From Magnetospirillum sp. XM-1 (GTDB lineage: Bacteria > Pseudomonadota > Alphaproteobacteria > Rhodospirillales > Magnetospirillaceae), in assembly GCF_001511835.1 (NCBI RefSeq), contig NZ_LN997848.1, positions 1,116,001-1,180,000 of the forward strand: a stretch of DNA of 64,000 bases, read 5' to 3'. Below are positions 9,001-18,550 of this stretch, one piece after another. The notes beneath the pieces were generated by a model. The model worked only from the letters and a program-made list of their open reading frames with translations. It was not told the origin of the DNA and did no database searches. Positions within the stretch are counted from its first letter, which is position 1; each line of letters begins with the position of its first letter. Position numbers and translations under genes: made by a program.

Positions 9001-10487
9001 TCGGGGGCTTCACCTTGCTGCCCGGCCTCGACAATCCGCTGTTGTGGATTCTGGGCGTGCCGCTGGGTTCGGCCGGCTTTCTGGCGGTGCTGAAGGACTG
9101 GCGGGCGGCCACCTGGATCAACGTGCTGGCGTCGGGGGTCACCTTCGCCTCGTCGCTGTTGCTGATCCATGTGCGGCCCGAGCCGACGCGGCTGCTGTTC
9201 ATCGACGATTTCAACGTCTATCTGGTGGTGTTGACCGCCTTTGTTGGCCTCACCACCTCCATCTTCTCGGCCGCCTATATCGCGCGGGAATCCGAGGCGC
9301 AGCGGCTGTCCGACCTGCATTTGCGCTTCTACCACTCCATGTACCAGGCCTTCCTGTTCACCATGCTGCTGGCCCTTTGCGCCAACAATACCGGTGTGAT
9401 GTGGGTGGCGGTGGAGGCGGCGACGTTGACCACCGTGCTGATGGTGAGCCTGTATCGCACCCGCGAGGCCATCGAGGCGGCGTGGAAGTACTTCATCCTG
9501 TGCTCGGTGGGCATCGGCCTCGCGCTGTTCGGCACCACCCTGGTCTACCTTGCCGCCCAGCCGGTGATGGGCGACGGGGCCGACGCCATGGCCTGGACCC
9601 TGATGATCAAGCAGGCTCATCGCTTCCAGCCCGACCTTCTGAACCTGGCCTTCGTCTTCGTGCTGGTGGGCTACGGCACCAAGGTGGGTCTGGCGCCCTT
9701 GCACGCCTGGCTGCCCGACGCCCATGCGGAAGGCCCCACCCCCATCTCGGCGGTGCTGTCGGGCCTGCTGCTCAACGTGGCGCTTTACGCCCTGCTGCGC
9801 TTCAAGATGGTCATCGCCGCCAATGGCGCCACGCTGACGCCCGGCCCGCTCTTGATCGTCATGGGCCTGTCGAGCCTGTTCCTGTCGGCCTTCATGCTGT
9901 ACCGGCGCGGCGACATCAAGCGGCTGTTCGCCTATTCCTCCATCGAACACATGGGGGTGATCACCTTCGCCTTCGGCATGGGCGGCGCGGTGGCCAATTT
10001 CGCCGGTCTGCTGCACATGACCATGCACTCGCTGACCAAGTCGGCCATCTTCTTCGCCGTCGGCATCATCAGCCAGAACTTAGGCACCAAGCGCATCGCC
10101 GCCATCCGGGGGCTGACCTCCTCGCACCCGGTGCTGGGCTGGGGCTTCGTGCTGGCGGTGCTGGCCATTGCCGGCCTGCCCCCCATGGGGGTGTTCATGA
10201 GCGAATTCCTGGTGCTGAGTTCCACCTTCGCCCGTCAGCCGCTGCTGGCCATCCCGCTGGCCATCGGCCTGCTGCTGGCCTTCGGCGCCCTGGTGGCCCG
10301 GCTGCAAAGCATGGCCTTCGGCGAGCCGCCGCCCCACGCCCACGCCCACGGCAAGGCCGGGCCGCTGTCCACCGCCCTGGCGCTGACGCCGCTTTGGGTC
10401 CACATGGCCCTGGTGCTGGTGGCCGGCCTCTATCTGCCCAAGGAACTGGTGGCGTGGTTCCAGCATGTGGCGAGGTTCCTGGGATGA
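8997..10487 (+). CDS. hyfF: HyfF-like antiporter subunit
   Basis: Second antiporter-like subunit of the complex, related to HyfF and to complex I NuoM/NuoN. The 496-residue protein has about 14 membrane segments. Key channel residues seen: Glu140 in WVAVEAATLTTVLM and Lys229 in YGTKVGLAPLHAWLPDAHAEGPTPISAVLSG; the following helix has Asn260 where some relatives carry a second Lys. A short His-rich loop (PPPHAHAHGK, about 442-451) lies before the last membrane segments. There is no third antiporter (HyfD) gene, so the complex has two antiporter modules. Confidence 0.9.
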   Translation: MIGGFTLLPGLDNPLLWILGVPLGSAGFLAVLKDWRAATWINVLASGVTFASSLLLIHVRPEPTRLLFIDDFNVYLVVLTAFVGLTTSIFSAAYIARESEAQRLSDLHLRFYHSMYQAFLFTMLLALCANNTGVMWVAVEAATLTTVLMVSLYRTREAIEAAWKYFILCSVGIGLALFGTTLVYLAAQPVMGDGADAMAWTLMIKQAHRFQPDLLNLAFVFVLVGYGTKVGLAPLHAWLPDAHAEGPTPISAVLSGLLLNVALYALLRFKMVIAANGATLTPGPLLIVMGLSSLFLSAFMLYRRGDIKRLFAYSSIEHMGVITFAFGMGGAVANFAGLLHMTMHSLTKSAIFFAVGIISQNLGTKRIAAIRGLTSSHPVLGWGFVLAVLAIAGLPPMGVFMSEFLVLSSTFARQPLLAIPLAIGLLLAFGALVARLQSMAFGEPPPHAHAHGKAGPLSTALALTPLWVHMALVLVAGLYLPKELVAWFQHVARFLG

Positions 10488-12004
10488 TCGGCGACGTCAC
10501 CCTTCTCGAGTTCCTCTCGCTCGGCTCGCCTGTCGAGGCGCACCGGCCGTGGCCGCGCTTCACCCTCGACCTCAAGGGCTGGCGGCTGCTGGTCGACCGC
10601 CTCCGGGTGGCGGAATGGGCGGTGATGGCCGAATGGGCCGAGCGCGAGCATATCCACGTGGCGCTCAGAGACGAGACCAATGGCGACATCGCCGTGGCGT
10701 CGCACCACACGGCCGACCGCCGCTTCCTGGCGCTGGGCAACGTCCGGCCGGGGGTGATCCGCATCGAGCGCGCCATCCACGACGTCTGGGGGCTGGCCCC
10801 CGTCGGTCTCGAGGACAAGCGCCACTGGCTGGACCACGGGCGCTGGCCGTCGCGCATGCCCCTTTCCGCCCAGCCCATGGCCCCGGCCTCCGAGCCCGAT
10901 TCCTATCCCTTCCTCAAGGCGGTGGGCGACGGCCTGCACCAGATTCCGGTGGGTCCCGTCCATGCCGGCGTCATCGAGCCCGGCCATTTCCGCTTCCATT
11001 GCCAGGGCGAGGCGGTGGTCAGGCTGGAACAGCGCCTGGGCTACCAGCACAAGGGCATCGAGGGCCTGATGGCCGGCGCAACCCTGGCCAAGGCGGCGCG
11101 CATCGCCGCCCGGGTGTCGGGCGATTCCACCGTGGCCTATTCCCTGGCCTTCGCCCGCGCCGTTGAGGCCGCCACCGGCTGCGAGGTGCCGCCCCGCGCT
11201 CACTGGATCCGGGGCGTGATGGCCGAGATGGAGCGGGTGGCCAACCATGTCTTCGACATCGGCGCGGTGTGCAACGACGCCGCCTTCGCCATCATGCTGT
11301 CGCATATGGGCGTGCTGCGCGAGAAGATCGTGCGGGCCAACGACGCCCTGTTCGGCCATCGCCTCAACATGGACCGCATCGTGCCGGGCGGCGTGGCCCG
11401 CGACCTGTCGGACGAGGGGGCGGAAGCGCTGAAGCACCTGCTGCACGGCTTCGTTCGCCTGTTCGAGGAAGCCTATCAGCTCTACGAGAACTCGCCCTCG
11501 CTGTCCGATCGCACGGTGTCGACCGGCGTCGTCCAGACCTCGCTGGTCCACCGCTTCGGGGCCGGCGGCTTCGTCGGGCGGGCCTCGGGGCGCGGCCACG
11601 ACGCAAGGCAATCGCCGGGCTATCCCCCCTACGACAAGCTGGACATGACCGTCCCCGTGCTGACCGAGGGCGACGTCAACGCCCGCGTGCAGGTGCGCTT
11701 CGCCGAGGCCCGGGAATCGCTGCACCTGATCAACCGCATGCTGCACGAGATGCCGGAAGGCGCCACAAGCGTGCCGGTGCCCGATGTGGCGGGCGAGGGG
11801 CTGGGCCTGGCCGAAAGCTTCCGGGGCGAGGTGGTGGTCTGGCTGCGCCTGGGCGAGGATGGCGTGGTGGAGCGCTGCCACGCCCACGATCCCTCGTGGT
11901 TCCAGTGGCCGCTGCTGGAGGCCGCCATCGAAGGCAACATCGTCGCCGACTTCCCGCTGTGCAACAAGTCGTTCAACTGTTCCTACTCGGGGCATGATCT
12001 ATGA
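10484..12004 (+). CDS. hyfG: Non-catalytic NiFe-hydrogenase-like large subunit (NuoC-NuoD fusion)
   Basis: Homologue of HyfG/HycE: a NuoC-like N-terminal domain (about 1-125, with ERAIHDVWGLAP and WLDHGRWP) fused to a NuoD/hydrogenase-large-subunit domain. The usual L1 motif R-[IV]-C-G-x-C is Arg210-Val-Ser-Gly-Asp-Ser here, so both nickel-ligand cysteines are serines. The C-terminal L2 motif CxxC is replaced by Cys493 and Cys499 (CX5C), and the protein ends seven residues later. It therefore should not bind the NiFe centre and is not a hydrogenase. This matches energy-converting-hydrogenase-related (Ehr) complexes, whose redox partner is largely unknown. Overlaps both neighbours by ATGA. Confidence 0.9.
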   Translation: MIGDVTLLEFLSLGSPVEAHRPWPRFTLDLKGWRLLVDRLRVAEWAVMAEWAEREHIHVALRDETNGDIAVASHHTADRRFLALGNVRPGVIRIERAIHDVWGLAPVGLEDKRHWLDHGRWPSRMPLSAQPMAPASEPDSYPFLKAVGDGLHQIPVGPVHAGVIEPGHFRFHCQGEAVVRLEQRLGYQHKGIEGLMAGATLAKAARIAARVSGDSTVAYSLAFARAVEAATGCEVPPRAHWIRGVMAEMERVANHVFDIGAVCNDAAFAIMLSHMGVLREKIVRANDALFGHRLNMDRIVPGGVARDLSDEGAEALKHLLHGFVRLFEEAYQLYENSPSLSDRTVSTGVVQTSLVHRFGAGGFVGRASGRGHDARQSPGYPPYDKLDMTVPVLTEGDVNARVQVRFAEARESLHLINRMLHEMPEGATSVPVPDVAGEGLGLAESFRGEVVVWLRLGEDGVVERCHAHDPSWFQWPLLEAAIEGNIVADFPLCNKSFNCSYSGHDL

Positions 12005-12537
12005 TCCCGCCCATCGCCAAGATCCTGGCCCGCCACCTGCTGAAGGGCCCCCACACCCAGAAGGACGCGCCGCGTCCCGATCCCGACGGCGTCGTGGAAC
12101 TGGCCGAGGCGCTGGGCCGCCGGGCGCGGGACCGGCTGGGCCGCTCGCTGTCCATCCGCGAGGTGGACGCCGGTTCGTGCAATGGCTGCGAGCTGGAGAT
12201 CCACGCCGTCAACCATCCCATCTACGACCTGGAACGCTTCGGCATCCGCTTTGTCGCCAGCCCGCGCCACGCCGACGTGCTGCTGGTCACCGGCCCGGTG
12301 ACGCGCAACATGGAAGAGGCGCTCCGCCGCACGGTGGAGGCCACCCCCGAACCGCGCTGGGTGGTGGCCATGGGTGATTGCGGTCGTGATGGCGGCTGCT
12401 TCGCCGGGTCCTACGCCGTGGTGGGCGGAGTCTCGGAGGTGGTGCCGGTGGATTTGCACATTCCCGGCTGCCCGCCCAGCCCCCGCCAGATCCTCGCCGG
12501 GCTGCTGGCCCTGCTGGATTGCGTGGACAAGGGATAG
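12001..12537 (+). CDS. hyfI: HyfI/NuoB-like [4Fe-4S] small subunit
   Basis: Homologue of HyfI and complex I NuoB, which carries the terminal [4Fe-4S] cluster (N2 type) next to the large subunit. The 178-residue protein keeps four expected ligands: Cys60 and Cys63 in GSCNGCELE, Cys127 in GDCGRDGG, and Cys157 in IPGCPPSP. An electron path to the large subunit is thus plausible although its NiFe site is lost. No HyfH/NuoI 2x[4Fe-4S] gene and no hydrogenase maturation gene lies near. The next gene follows after 23 bases with its own ribosome-binding site. Confidence 0.92.
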   Translation: MIPPIAKILARHLLKGPHTQKDAPRPDPDGVVELAEALGRRARDRLGRSLSIREVDAGSCNGCELEIHAVNHPIYDLERFGIRFVASPRHADVLLVTGPVTRNMEEALRRTVEATPEPRWVVAMGDCGRDGGCFAGSYAVVGGVSEVVPVDLHIPGCPPSPRQILAGLLALLDCVDKG

Positions 12538-12560
12538 CCGAAAACAGGCAGGAGAAGGTC

Positions 12561-13634
12561 ATGCCCGACATTCACCGCCGTCCCATTCCTGAGCGCATCG
12601 ACTGGCTGTTCGACCTGGCCCGCCGCCATGGCGAGGTGTTTCGCGGCCCCGAGGCATGGCTGGCCCGCCAGCGCTATCTCGCCGAACACCCCACCGCCAT
12701 CGCCGTGCTGAAATGCATGGACGGGCGCATCAACATTCCCGTCGCCACCAACACGCCGGCCGGCATCCTGATGCCGTTCCGCAATCTGGGCGGCATGTTC
12801 GACCTGGGCTGGCCCCATCTGGGCGAGGTGCTGGCCCACCACGTCACCCGCATGGTGGAGTCGGGACGCCGGGTGCTGTTCCTGATCACCTACCACTGGT
12901 CCAAGGGCGACAGGAAGCGCGGCTGCGCCGGGTTCGGCTACGACACCGACGCCGCCATCGCTCATACCCGCCAGATTCGCGCCCAGCTGGAGCATATCTT
13001 CGGCACCGGCCACGGCACGGTCTATCCCCTGGTCTGCGGCTTCGAGACCGACGAGGACGCCCTGGTGATCCACGGCCGTGGCGGCGCGACCCTCGACCTC
13101 GCCGCCCTGTCTGCGTCCGAGGCCGCCACCCTGGAGCCGCGCCTCGCCGCCCTGCTGCCCGACATGCCGGCCCAGATGCGCGCTGATCTGTTGCCGCTGC
13201 TTCTCGGGAACCTGGAGCACGTCGCCACGGTGCGCGACCAGACCCGCCGTCACGAGCGCCTGCTGGACGTGGAGCATCGCGAATGGATGATCTGCCTGGG
13301 CCGGGGCTTCGACTTCCTGCACACCCCCAACCTGGCCCTGATCATCGGCCCCTACAGCCCCGATCTGGCCGATCCCTTGCGCAAGGCCGCCGGCATCATC
13401 GAGGACAACATGAAGGCCGGGCGCATTCCCGACGACGGCTTCCTGCTGCTGGCCTCGGTGCCCTATGACGAGATCGGCGTCGACCGGGCGCGGGCCGAGC
13501 TGAAGTCGCGCTTCCTCTCCGACTTCGCCGCAGGCGTGCTGGCCGAGGACTTCCCCCAGCTGGCGGCAAAGATGAGCAAGCGCACCGCCGTGCTGGACTG
13601 GCGGTCGCGGGATCTGGAACTGCTGGCCGATTAA
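12561..13634 (+). CDS. CsoSCA-like beta-carbonic-anhydrase-fold protein linked to the Ehr complex
   Basis: The 357-residue protein carries a beta-carbonic-anhydrase active-site pattern: Cys52-x-Asp54-x-Arg56 (KCMDGR), His112 (ITYHWS) and Cys122 (KRGCAGFG). The ten-residue gap between His and the second Cys, and the flanking GFxTDEDAL... segment, resemble carboxysome shell carbonic anhydrase (CsoSCA) rather than ordinary beta enzymes, where the gap is two residues. Zinc binding and CO2 hydration are therefore inferred. No carboxysome gene or signal peptide is seen, so it should be cytoplasmic. The start follows a GGAGAAGG site and lies 23 bases after hyfI, so it is probably the last gene of the Ehr operon. 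Its stop overlaps the convergent glyoxalase-like gene. Confidence 0.72.
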   Translation: MPDIHRRPIPERIDWLFDLARRHGEVFRGPEAWLARQRYLAEHPTAIAVLKCMDGRINIPVATNTPAGILMPFRNLGGMFDLGWPHLGEVLAHHVTRMVESGRRVLFLITYHWSKGDRKRGCAGFGYDTDAAIAHTRQIRAQLEHIFGTGHGTVYPLVCGFETDEDALVIHGRGGATLDLAALSASEAATLEPRLAALLPDMPAQMRADLLPLLLGNLEHVATVRDQTRRHERLLDVEHREWMICLGRGFDFLHTPNLALIIGPYSPDLADPLRKAAGIIEDNMKAGRIPDDGFLLLASVPYDEIGVDRARAELKSRFLSDFAAGVLAEDFPQLAAKMSKRTAVLDWRSRDLELLAD

Positions 13635-14020
13635 CCGGCGGCTTCGTTGCTGATTTCCACCAGATTGCCGTCGGGATCGCGGATATAGACCGAGACGAGG
13701 GGGCCGCGCGCCCCCGTCCTCGCCACCGGCCCATCCTCGATGGCGACGCCGTATCCGTTCAGGTGGGCGATCACCTCCGTGATGGGAATGGTGGTGGTCA
13801 GGCAGAAATCGGCCGAGCCGCCGGTGGGGTGGAGGGCCTTGGGCTCGAATTCACGGCCCTTCTGGTGCAAGTTGATCTTCTGGCCACCGAAGGCCAGAGC
13901 CTTGCGGCCCGCTCCGAACTCCACCACCTCCATGCCCAGAACCGTCTGGTAGAAGGCGCAGGTGGCGGCGATGTCGGCCACCGTCAGGACGAAATGGTCA
14001 ATGCGGTCGATACTGATCAA
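13631..14020 (-). CDS. VOC/glyoxalase-family protein
   Basis: Small single-domain vicinal-oxygen-chelate protein (129 residues), resembling the glyoxalase/dioxygenase 'virulence protein' group. It begins with ISIDRIDHFVLTVADI, containing the first metal-ligand His, and ends with VSVYIRDPDGNLVEISN, containing the terminal Glu ligand. Substrate unknown. The start appears to be TTG at 14020, overlapping the stop of the DUF1178 gene (TTGA); no ATG fits without reading into the upstream gene. Its stop overlaps that of the carbonic-anhydrase-like gene on the other strand. Confidence 0.8.
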   Translation of the reverse strand: MISIDRIDHFVLTVADIAATCAFYQTVLGMEVVEFGAGRKALAFGGQKINLHQKGREFEPKALHPTGGSADFCLTTTIPITEVIAHLNGYGVAIEDGPVARTGARGPLVSVYIRDPDGNLVEISNEAAG

Positions 14021-14259
14021 TGGCTTCCCGCCATGGGGCAGCCGCCGCAGCCCATGGGGGTGCCGCAGGACGGCGGCGGGGCGGCGGCCGCACGGCCCTT
14101 GCCCACGTTGGGGGCCATGATCGCCTTGCCCACTTCCTTGTCGCCGCATTCGGGACAGGTCAGAGCGCCGGCCTCCTTCTTGGCGTCGTAATCGCCGCTG
14201 TTGTCGAACCATTCCTCGAAGTGGTGGTCGTGGGAGCAGCGCAGCGTATAGAGGATCAT
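14017..14259 (-). CDS. DUF1178 zinc-ribbon protein
   Basis: An 80-residue DUF1178-type protein of unknown function. It begins MILYTLRCSHDHHFEEWF, then has a Cys pair (CPECG, near 35-39) that with Cys8 could form a zinc ribbon, and ends with a Cys/Gly-rich tail (CGTPMGCGGCPM). The family is common in alphaproteobacteria. It is coupled to the downstream VOC gene by a TTGA overlap. No pathway can be assigned. Confidence 0.82.
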   Translation of the reverse strand: MILYTLRCSHDHHFEEWFDNSGDYDAKKEAGALTCPECGDKEVGKAIMAPNVGKGRAAAAPPPSCGTPMGCGGCPMAGSH

Positions 14260-14324
14260 GTCGGGCTCTCGAAACAAGGAAACCGCCCCTTTATAGGGGA
14301 GCGGCTTCCCAAGTTGCAATCGGT

Positions 14325-15008
14325 CTAGAAGCTGTCGTCGCCGCCGCCCACGTCGTAGCCGGGGTCGAAATCGCCATAGCTCTGGTCGTCGGCGATGGTG
14401 GTGTCGTAGCTGGGCTGGGCCGCCGTGTCGCCCGCCGGGGCCGACGAGCCGTAGTAATTGTTGATGGTGGTGTCGCCCGCGGTTTGCGCGCCGGTGCCGG
14501 CCGACGAGCCGCCATGGCCGCCGGCGAACATGGACGAGATGCTGTTGGCCAGCAGCATGCCGCCGGCCACGCCCACCGCGGCACCCGCCGCCGTGCGCAG
14601 GAAGCCGCCGCCGGCCGAGGGCTGGCCGCCCCAGGGCGAGGGCTGCTGGGCGTATTGCTGCTGCGGAGGCGGCGCGTATTGCTGCTGCTGGACCTGCTGC
14701 TGCGGCGCCTGAGTGGCGGGCACCGAGCCGCGTCCGCCGCCCCACGCCCCCCGGCCGAAGCCGCCGCCGGGCTGCTGCGGCTGGGACTGGCCGGCCAGCC
14801 GGGCCTCGAGGTCGCGGATGCGGGCCTCGTTCTCCTTGATGGCCATTTCCTGCACCACCACCGCCTCGACTAGGTTGTAGGCGGCATCCGGCACGGCGCG
14901 CAGGCGCTCAACGATCAGGGCCTCGGCTTCGCGGTCCTTGGGCCCGCCCGCCAGCTTCGACAGACGGTCGAACACGCTAAGAATCAGGTCACGTTCGGAG
15001 GGGGTCAT
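14325..15008 (-). CDS. DUF2076 family protein, Gln/Pro/Gly-rich
   Basis: A 227-residue DUF2076-type protein. A helical N-terminal region (about 1-75: MTPSERDLILSVFDRL...) with coiled-coil character is followed by a low-complexity Gln/Pro/Gly-rich segment (about 78-130), a hydrophobic Ala/Gly-rich stretch (about 135-160) and an acidic Asp/Gly/Tyr-rich tail ending GGGDDSF. The role is unknown; proteins of this type are often annotated as periplasmic ligand-binding sensors, but no signal peptide is present here. It is divergent from groESL and separated from the DUF1178 gene by about 65 bases. Confidence 0.8.
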   Translation of the reverse strand: MTPSERDLILSVFDRLSKLAGGPKDREAEALIVERLRAVPDAAYNLVEAVVVQEMAIKENEARIRDLEARLAGQSQPQQPGGGFGRGAWGGGRGSVPATQAPQQQVQQQQYAPPPQQQYAQQPSPWGGQPSAGGGFLRTAAGAAVGVAGGMLLANSISSMFAGGHGGSSAGTGAQTAGDTTINNYYGSSAPAGDTAAQPSYDTTIADDQSYGDFDPGYDVGGGDDSF

Positions 15009-15149
15009 GGCTCGCCTTCCCGGTGAGAAATCGCTGAGCAAGAATGTAGGTGCGAATCGCGGCATGTCCATGGCGGAAATTTATCATTACGAATCATTAA
15101 GTTGCTACAATCTGCTCCGAAAAGTGCGGGAAATTTCACCCGATCGCGC

Positions 15150-15178
15150 TTGACTCTCCCGCTCACCCCTCCTAGATG
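15150..15178 (+). promoter_or_regulatory. groESL promoter, RpoH-like
   Basis: TTGACT at 15150-15155 and TAGATG at 15173-15178 are 17 bases apart. Read as CTTG...17...CCTAGATGG it resembles the alphaproteobacterial heat-shock sigma-32 promoter. It lies immediately upstream of the CIRCE operator, so a transcript would start inside or next to the operator. Confidence 0.65.
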
Positions 15179-15179
15179 G

Positions 15180-15206
15180 TTGGCACTCGTCGCCGGAGAG
15201 TGCTAA
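15180..15206 (+). promoter_or_regulatory. CIRCE operator (HrcA-binding)
   Basis: TTGGCACTC, nine bases, GAGTGCTAA: one mismatch from the CIRCE consensus TTAGCACTC-N9-GAGTGCTAA. CIRCE is bound by the HrcA repressor, so groESL is likely under dual HrcA and RpoH control. No hrcA is in the window. Confidence 0.95.
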
Positions 15207-15251
15207 CAGCACCCCGGCAGATCGAAACGTCTTACGGAGGTAATTCCCGAA

Positions 15252-15539
15252 ATGAAGTTCCGTCCGCTCCATGACCGCGTGCTGGTCAAGCGCCTCGACG
15301 CCGAAGAGAAGACCGCCGGCGGCATCATCATCCCCGACACCGCCAAGGAAAAGCCCATGCAGGGTGAAGTGGTGGCTGTCGGTTCCGGCACCCGTGGCGA
15401 CGACGGCAAGCTGGTGGCGCTCGACGTCAAGGCCGGCGACCGCGTGCTGTTCGGCAAGTGGTCCGGCACCGAGGTCAAGATCGACGGTGTCGATCTGCTG
15501 ATCATGAAGGAATCCGACATTCTCGGCATTCTCGCCTAA
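15252..15539 (+). CDS. groES: Co-chaperonin GroES
   Basis: A 95-residue 10-kDa chaperonin, the lid of the GroEL folding chamber. It begins [35 protein letters not shown], which includes the mobile loop that contacts GroEL, and ends with [21 protein letters not shown] site precedes the ATG by about ten bases. First gene of the CIRCE-controlled operon, 28 bases before groEL. Confidence 0.98.
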   Translation: MKFRPLHDRVLVKRLDAEEKTAGGIIIPDTAKEKPMQGEVVAVGSGTRGDDGKLVALDVKAGDRVLFGKWSGTEVKIDGVDLLIMKESDILGILA

Positions 15540-15555
15540 TTCCAGAATTCCATAG

Positions 15556-17226
<1,671 letters not shown>

Positions 17227-17260
17227 GTCCGGCCAACCGACGCTTACCCGCGTTGAAGGA

Positions 17261-17298
17261 AACCCCTCTCCCGGCAACGGGAGGGGGGTTTTTCTTTT
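17261..17298 (+). terminator. Rho-independent terminator after groEL
   Basis: A GC-rich stem (AACCCCTCTCCCG pairing with CGGGAGGGGGGTT, loop GCAA) is followed by a TTTTTCTTTT tract. It closes the groESL operon. Confidence 0.9.
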
Positions 17299-17352
17299 CA
17301 ATCGCTCCAAACCGTCTACTCTTTGCTCTTCGCCATGCCCTGCGGAGGCACC

Positions 17353-18456
17353 ATGAAGACGCTGGTCATCGCCTTTCTCGCACTGTTCGTCGGCTTCGTG
17401 CCGGCCGCCCGGGCCGGGCTGGTCGAGGAAGCCGGCGGCTTGGCCGTGTCGTTCTCCGAGGGCGGGCGGGCCGTCGCCCTCGACGCGCTGATCATCCGTC
17501 CCGACGATCGCCTGCGCCATCCGCTGGCGGTGCTCAGTCATGGCGCGCCCCGCGACGCCGCCGACCGCGAGACGATGAGCCCCGGCGCCATGCGCGCCCA
17601 GGCCCGCGAATTCGCCCGAAGGGGCTGGGTGGTGGTCACCTTCATGCGGCGCGGCTATGGCCAGTCCGAAGGCGAGTACGTGGAAAGCAGCGGCAAATGC
17701 GCCTCTCCCGACTACGTCACCTCGGGCCGCCGCTCGGCCGATGACATCCGGGCGGTGATCCGCGCCATGGCGGCCAAGCCCTATGTGGATGCGTCGCGCA
17801 TTCTCAGCGTCGGCCGCTCGGCGGGCGGTCTGGCCACCGTGGCGCTCGCCGCCGATCCGCCCCCCGGCCTGGTCGCCGCCATCAGCTTCGCCGGGGGCAG
17901 GGGCTCGGTCCGTCCCGACGAGGTCTGCGTTCCCGCCCGGCTGGTGGAGGCCTTCGCCACTTTCGGCAAGACCTCGCGGGTTCCCATGCTGTGGGTCTAT
18001 GCCGAGAACGACCATTTTTTCGGGCCCGCTTTGGCCCGGCAGTTCCACGACGCCTTTGCCGGGGCCGGCGGCAAGGCCGAATTCATCGCCGCCGCTCCCT
18101 TCGGGAATGACGGGCACAGCCTGTTCTCGGAAAAAGGTCAGCCCATCTGGACGCGTTATGTGGACGACTTCCTGGCGCGGCAGCACCTGACCCTGGTGGA
18201 CCGGCTGCTGCCCAGCCGCGACGAGGCCTCCATCACCTATCCCGGCCGCCTCAGCGCCCAGGGCAAGGAATCGTTTCGCAAGTTCCTGGACGCCTCGGAC
18301 CACAAGGCCTTCGCCCTGAGCGGCGACGGAAGCTACGGCTGGCGCAGCGGCCAGAAGACCATCGACGCGGCGGTCGAGGACGCCATGGCCAATTGCCGCA
18401 AGAACGCCAAAAGGACCTGCCGCACCGTCATGATCGACGACGAAACGGTGGAGTAG
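17353..18456 (+). CDS. Secreted alpha/beta hydrolase (dienelactone-hydrolase-like)
   Basis: A 367-residue exported hydrolase of unknown substrate. A clear signal peptide (MKTLVIAFLALFVGFVPAARA) follows a GGAGG site. Alpha/beta-hydrolase features are visible: the nucleophile elbow G-R-S-A-G (about 155-159, after RILSV), the acid in LWVYAENDHFFG (about 215-226) and the His in NDGHSLF (about 255). The C-terminal 70 residues contain four or more cysteines' worth of basic sequence (CRKNAKRTCRT) not typical of the core fold. Predicted periplasmic esterase or peptidase. It stands alone between groEL's terminator and coaBC. Confidence 0.75.
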   Translation: MKTLVIAFLALFVGFVPAARAGLVEEAGGLAVSFSEGGRAVALDALIIRPDDRLRHPLAVLSHGAPRDAADRETMSPGAMRAQAREFARRGWVVVTFMRRGYGQSEGEYVESSGKCASPDYVTSGRRSADDIRAVIRAMAAKPYVDASRILSVGRSAGGLATVALAADPPPGLVAAISFAGGRGSVRPDEVCVPARLVEAFATFGKTSRVPMLWVYAENDHFFGPALARQFHDAFAGAGGKAEFIAAAPFGNDGHSLFSEKGQPIWTRYVDDFLARQHLTLVDRLLPSRDEASITYPGRLSAQGKESFRKFLDASDHKAFALSGDGSYGWRSGQKTIDAAVEDAMANCRKNAKRTCRTVMIDDETVE

Positions 18457-18550
18457 GGTGATCCGGCGGGATCGACTCGCCCCTTGCACCACCGCTTCGC
18501 ACCCGCTACCGTAACCACACAACGCCACCGTATTTTTTCGAGGCTTCACA

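Noticed and set aside
5382..12537. Calling the Hyf-like locus a true hydrogen-evolving hydrogenase-4
   Set aside because: The NiFe-ligand cysteines are missing and there are no maturation, formate dehydrogenase or HyfH genes nearby.
12561..13634. Carboxysome locus
   Set aside because: Only the anhydrase-like protein resembles a carboxysome component; no shell protein or RuBisCO gene is present.
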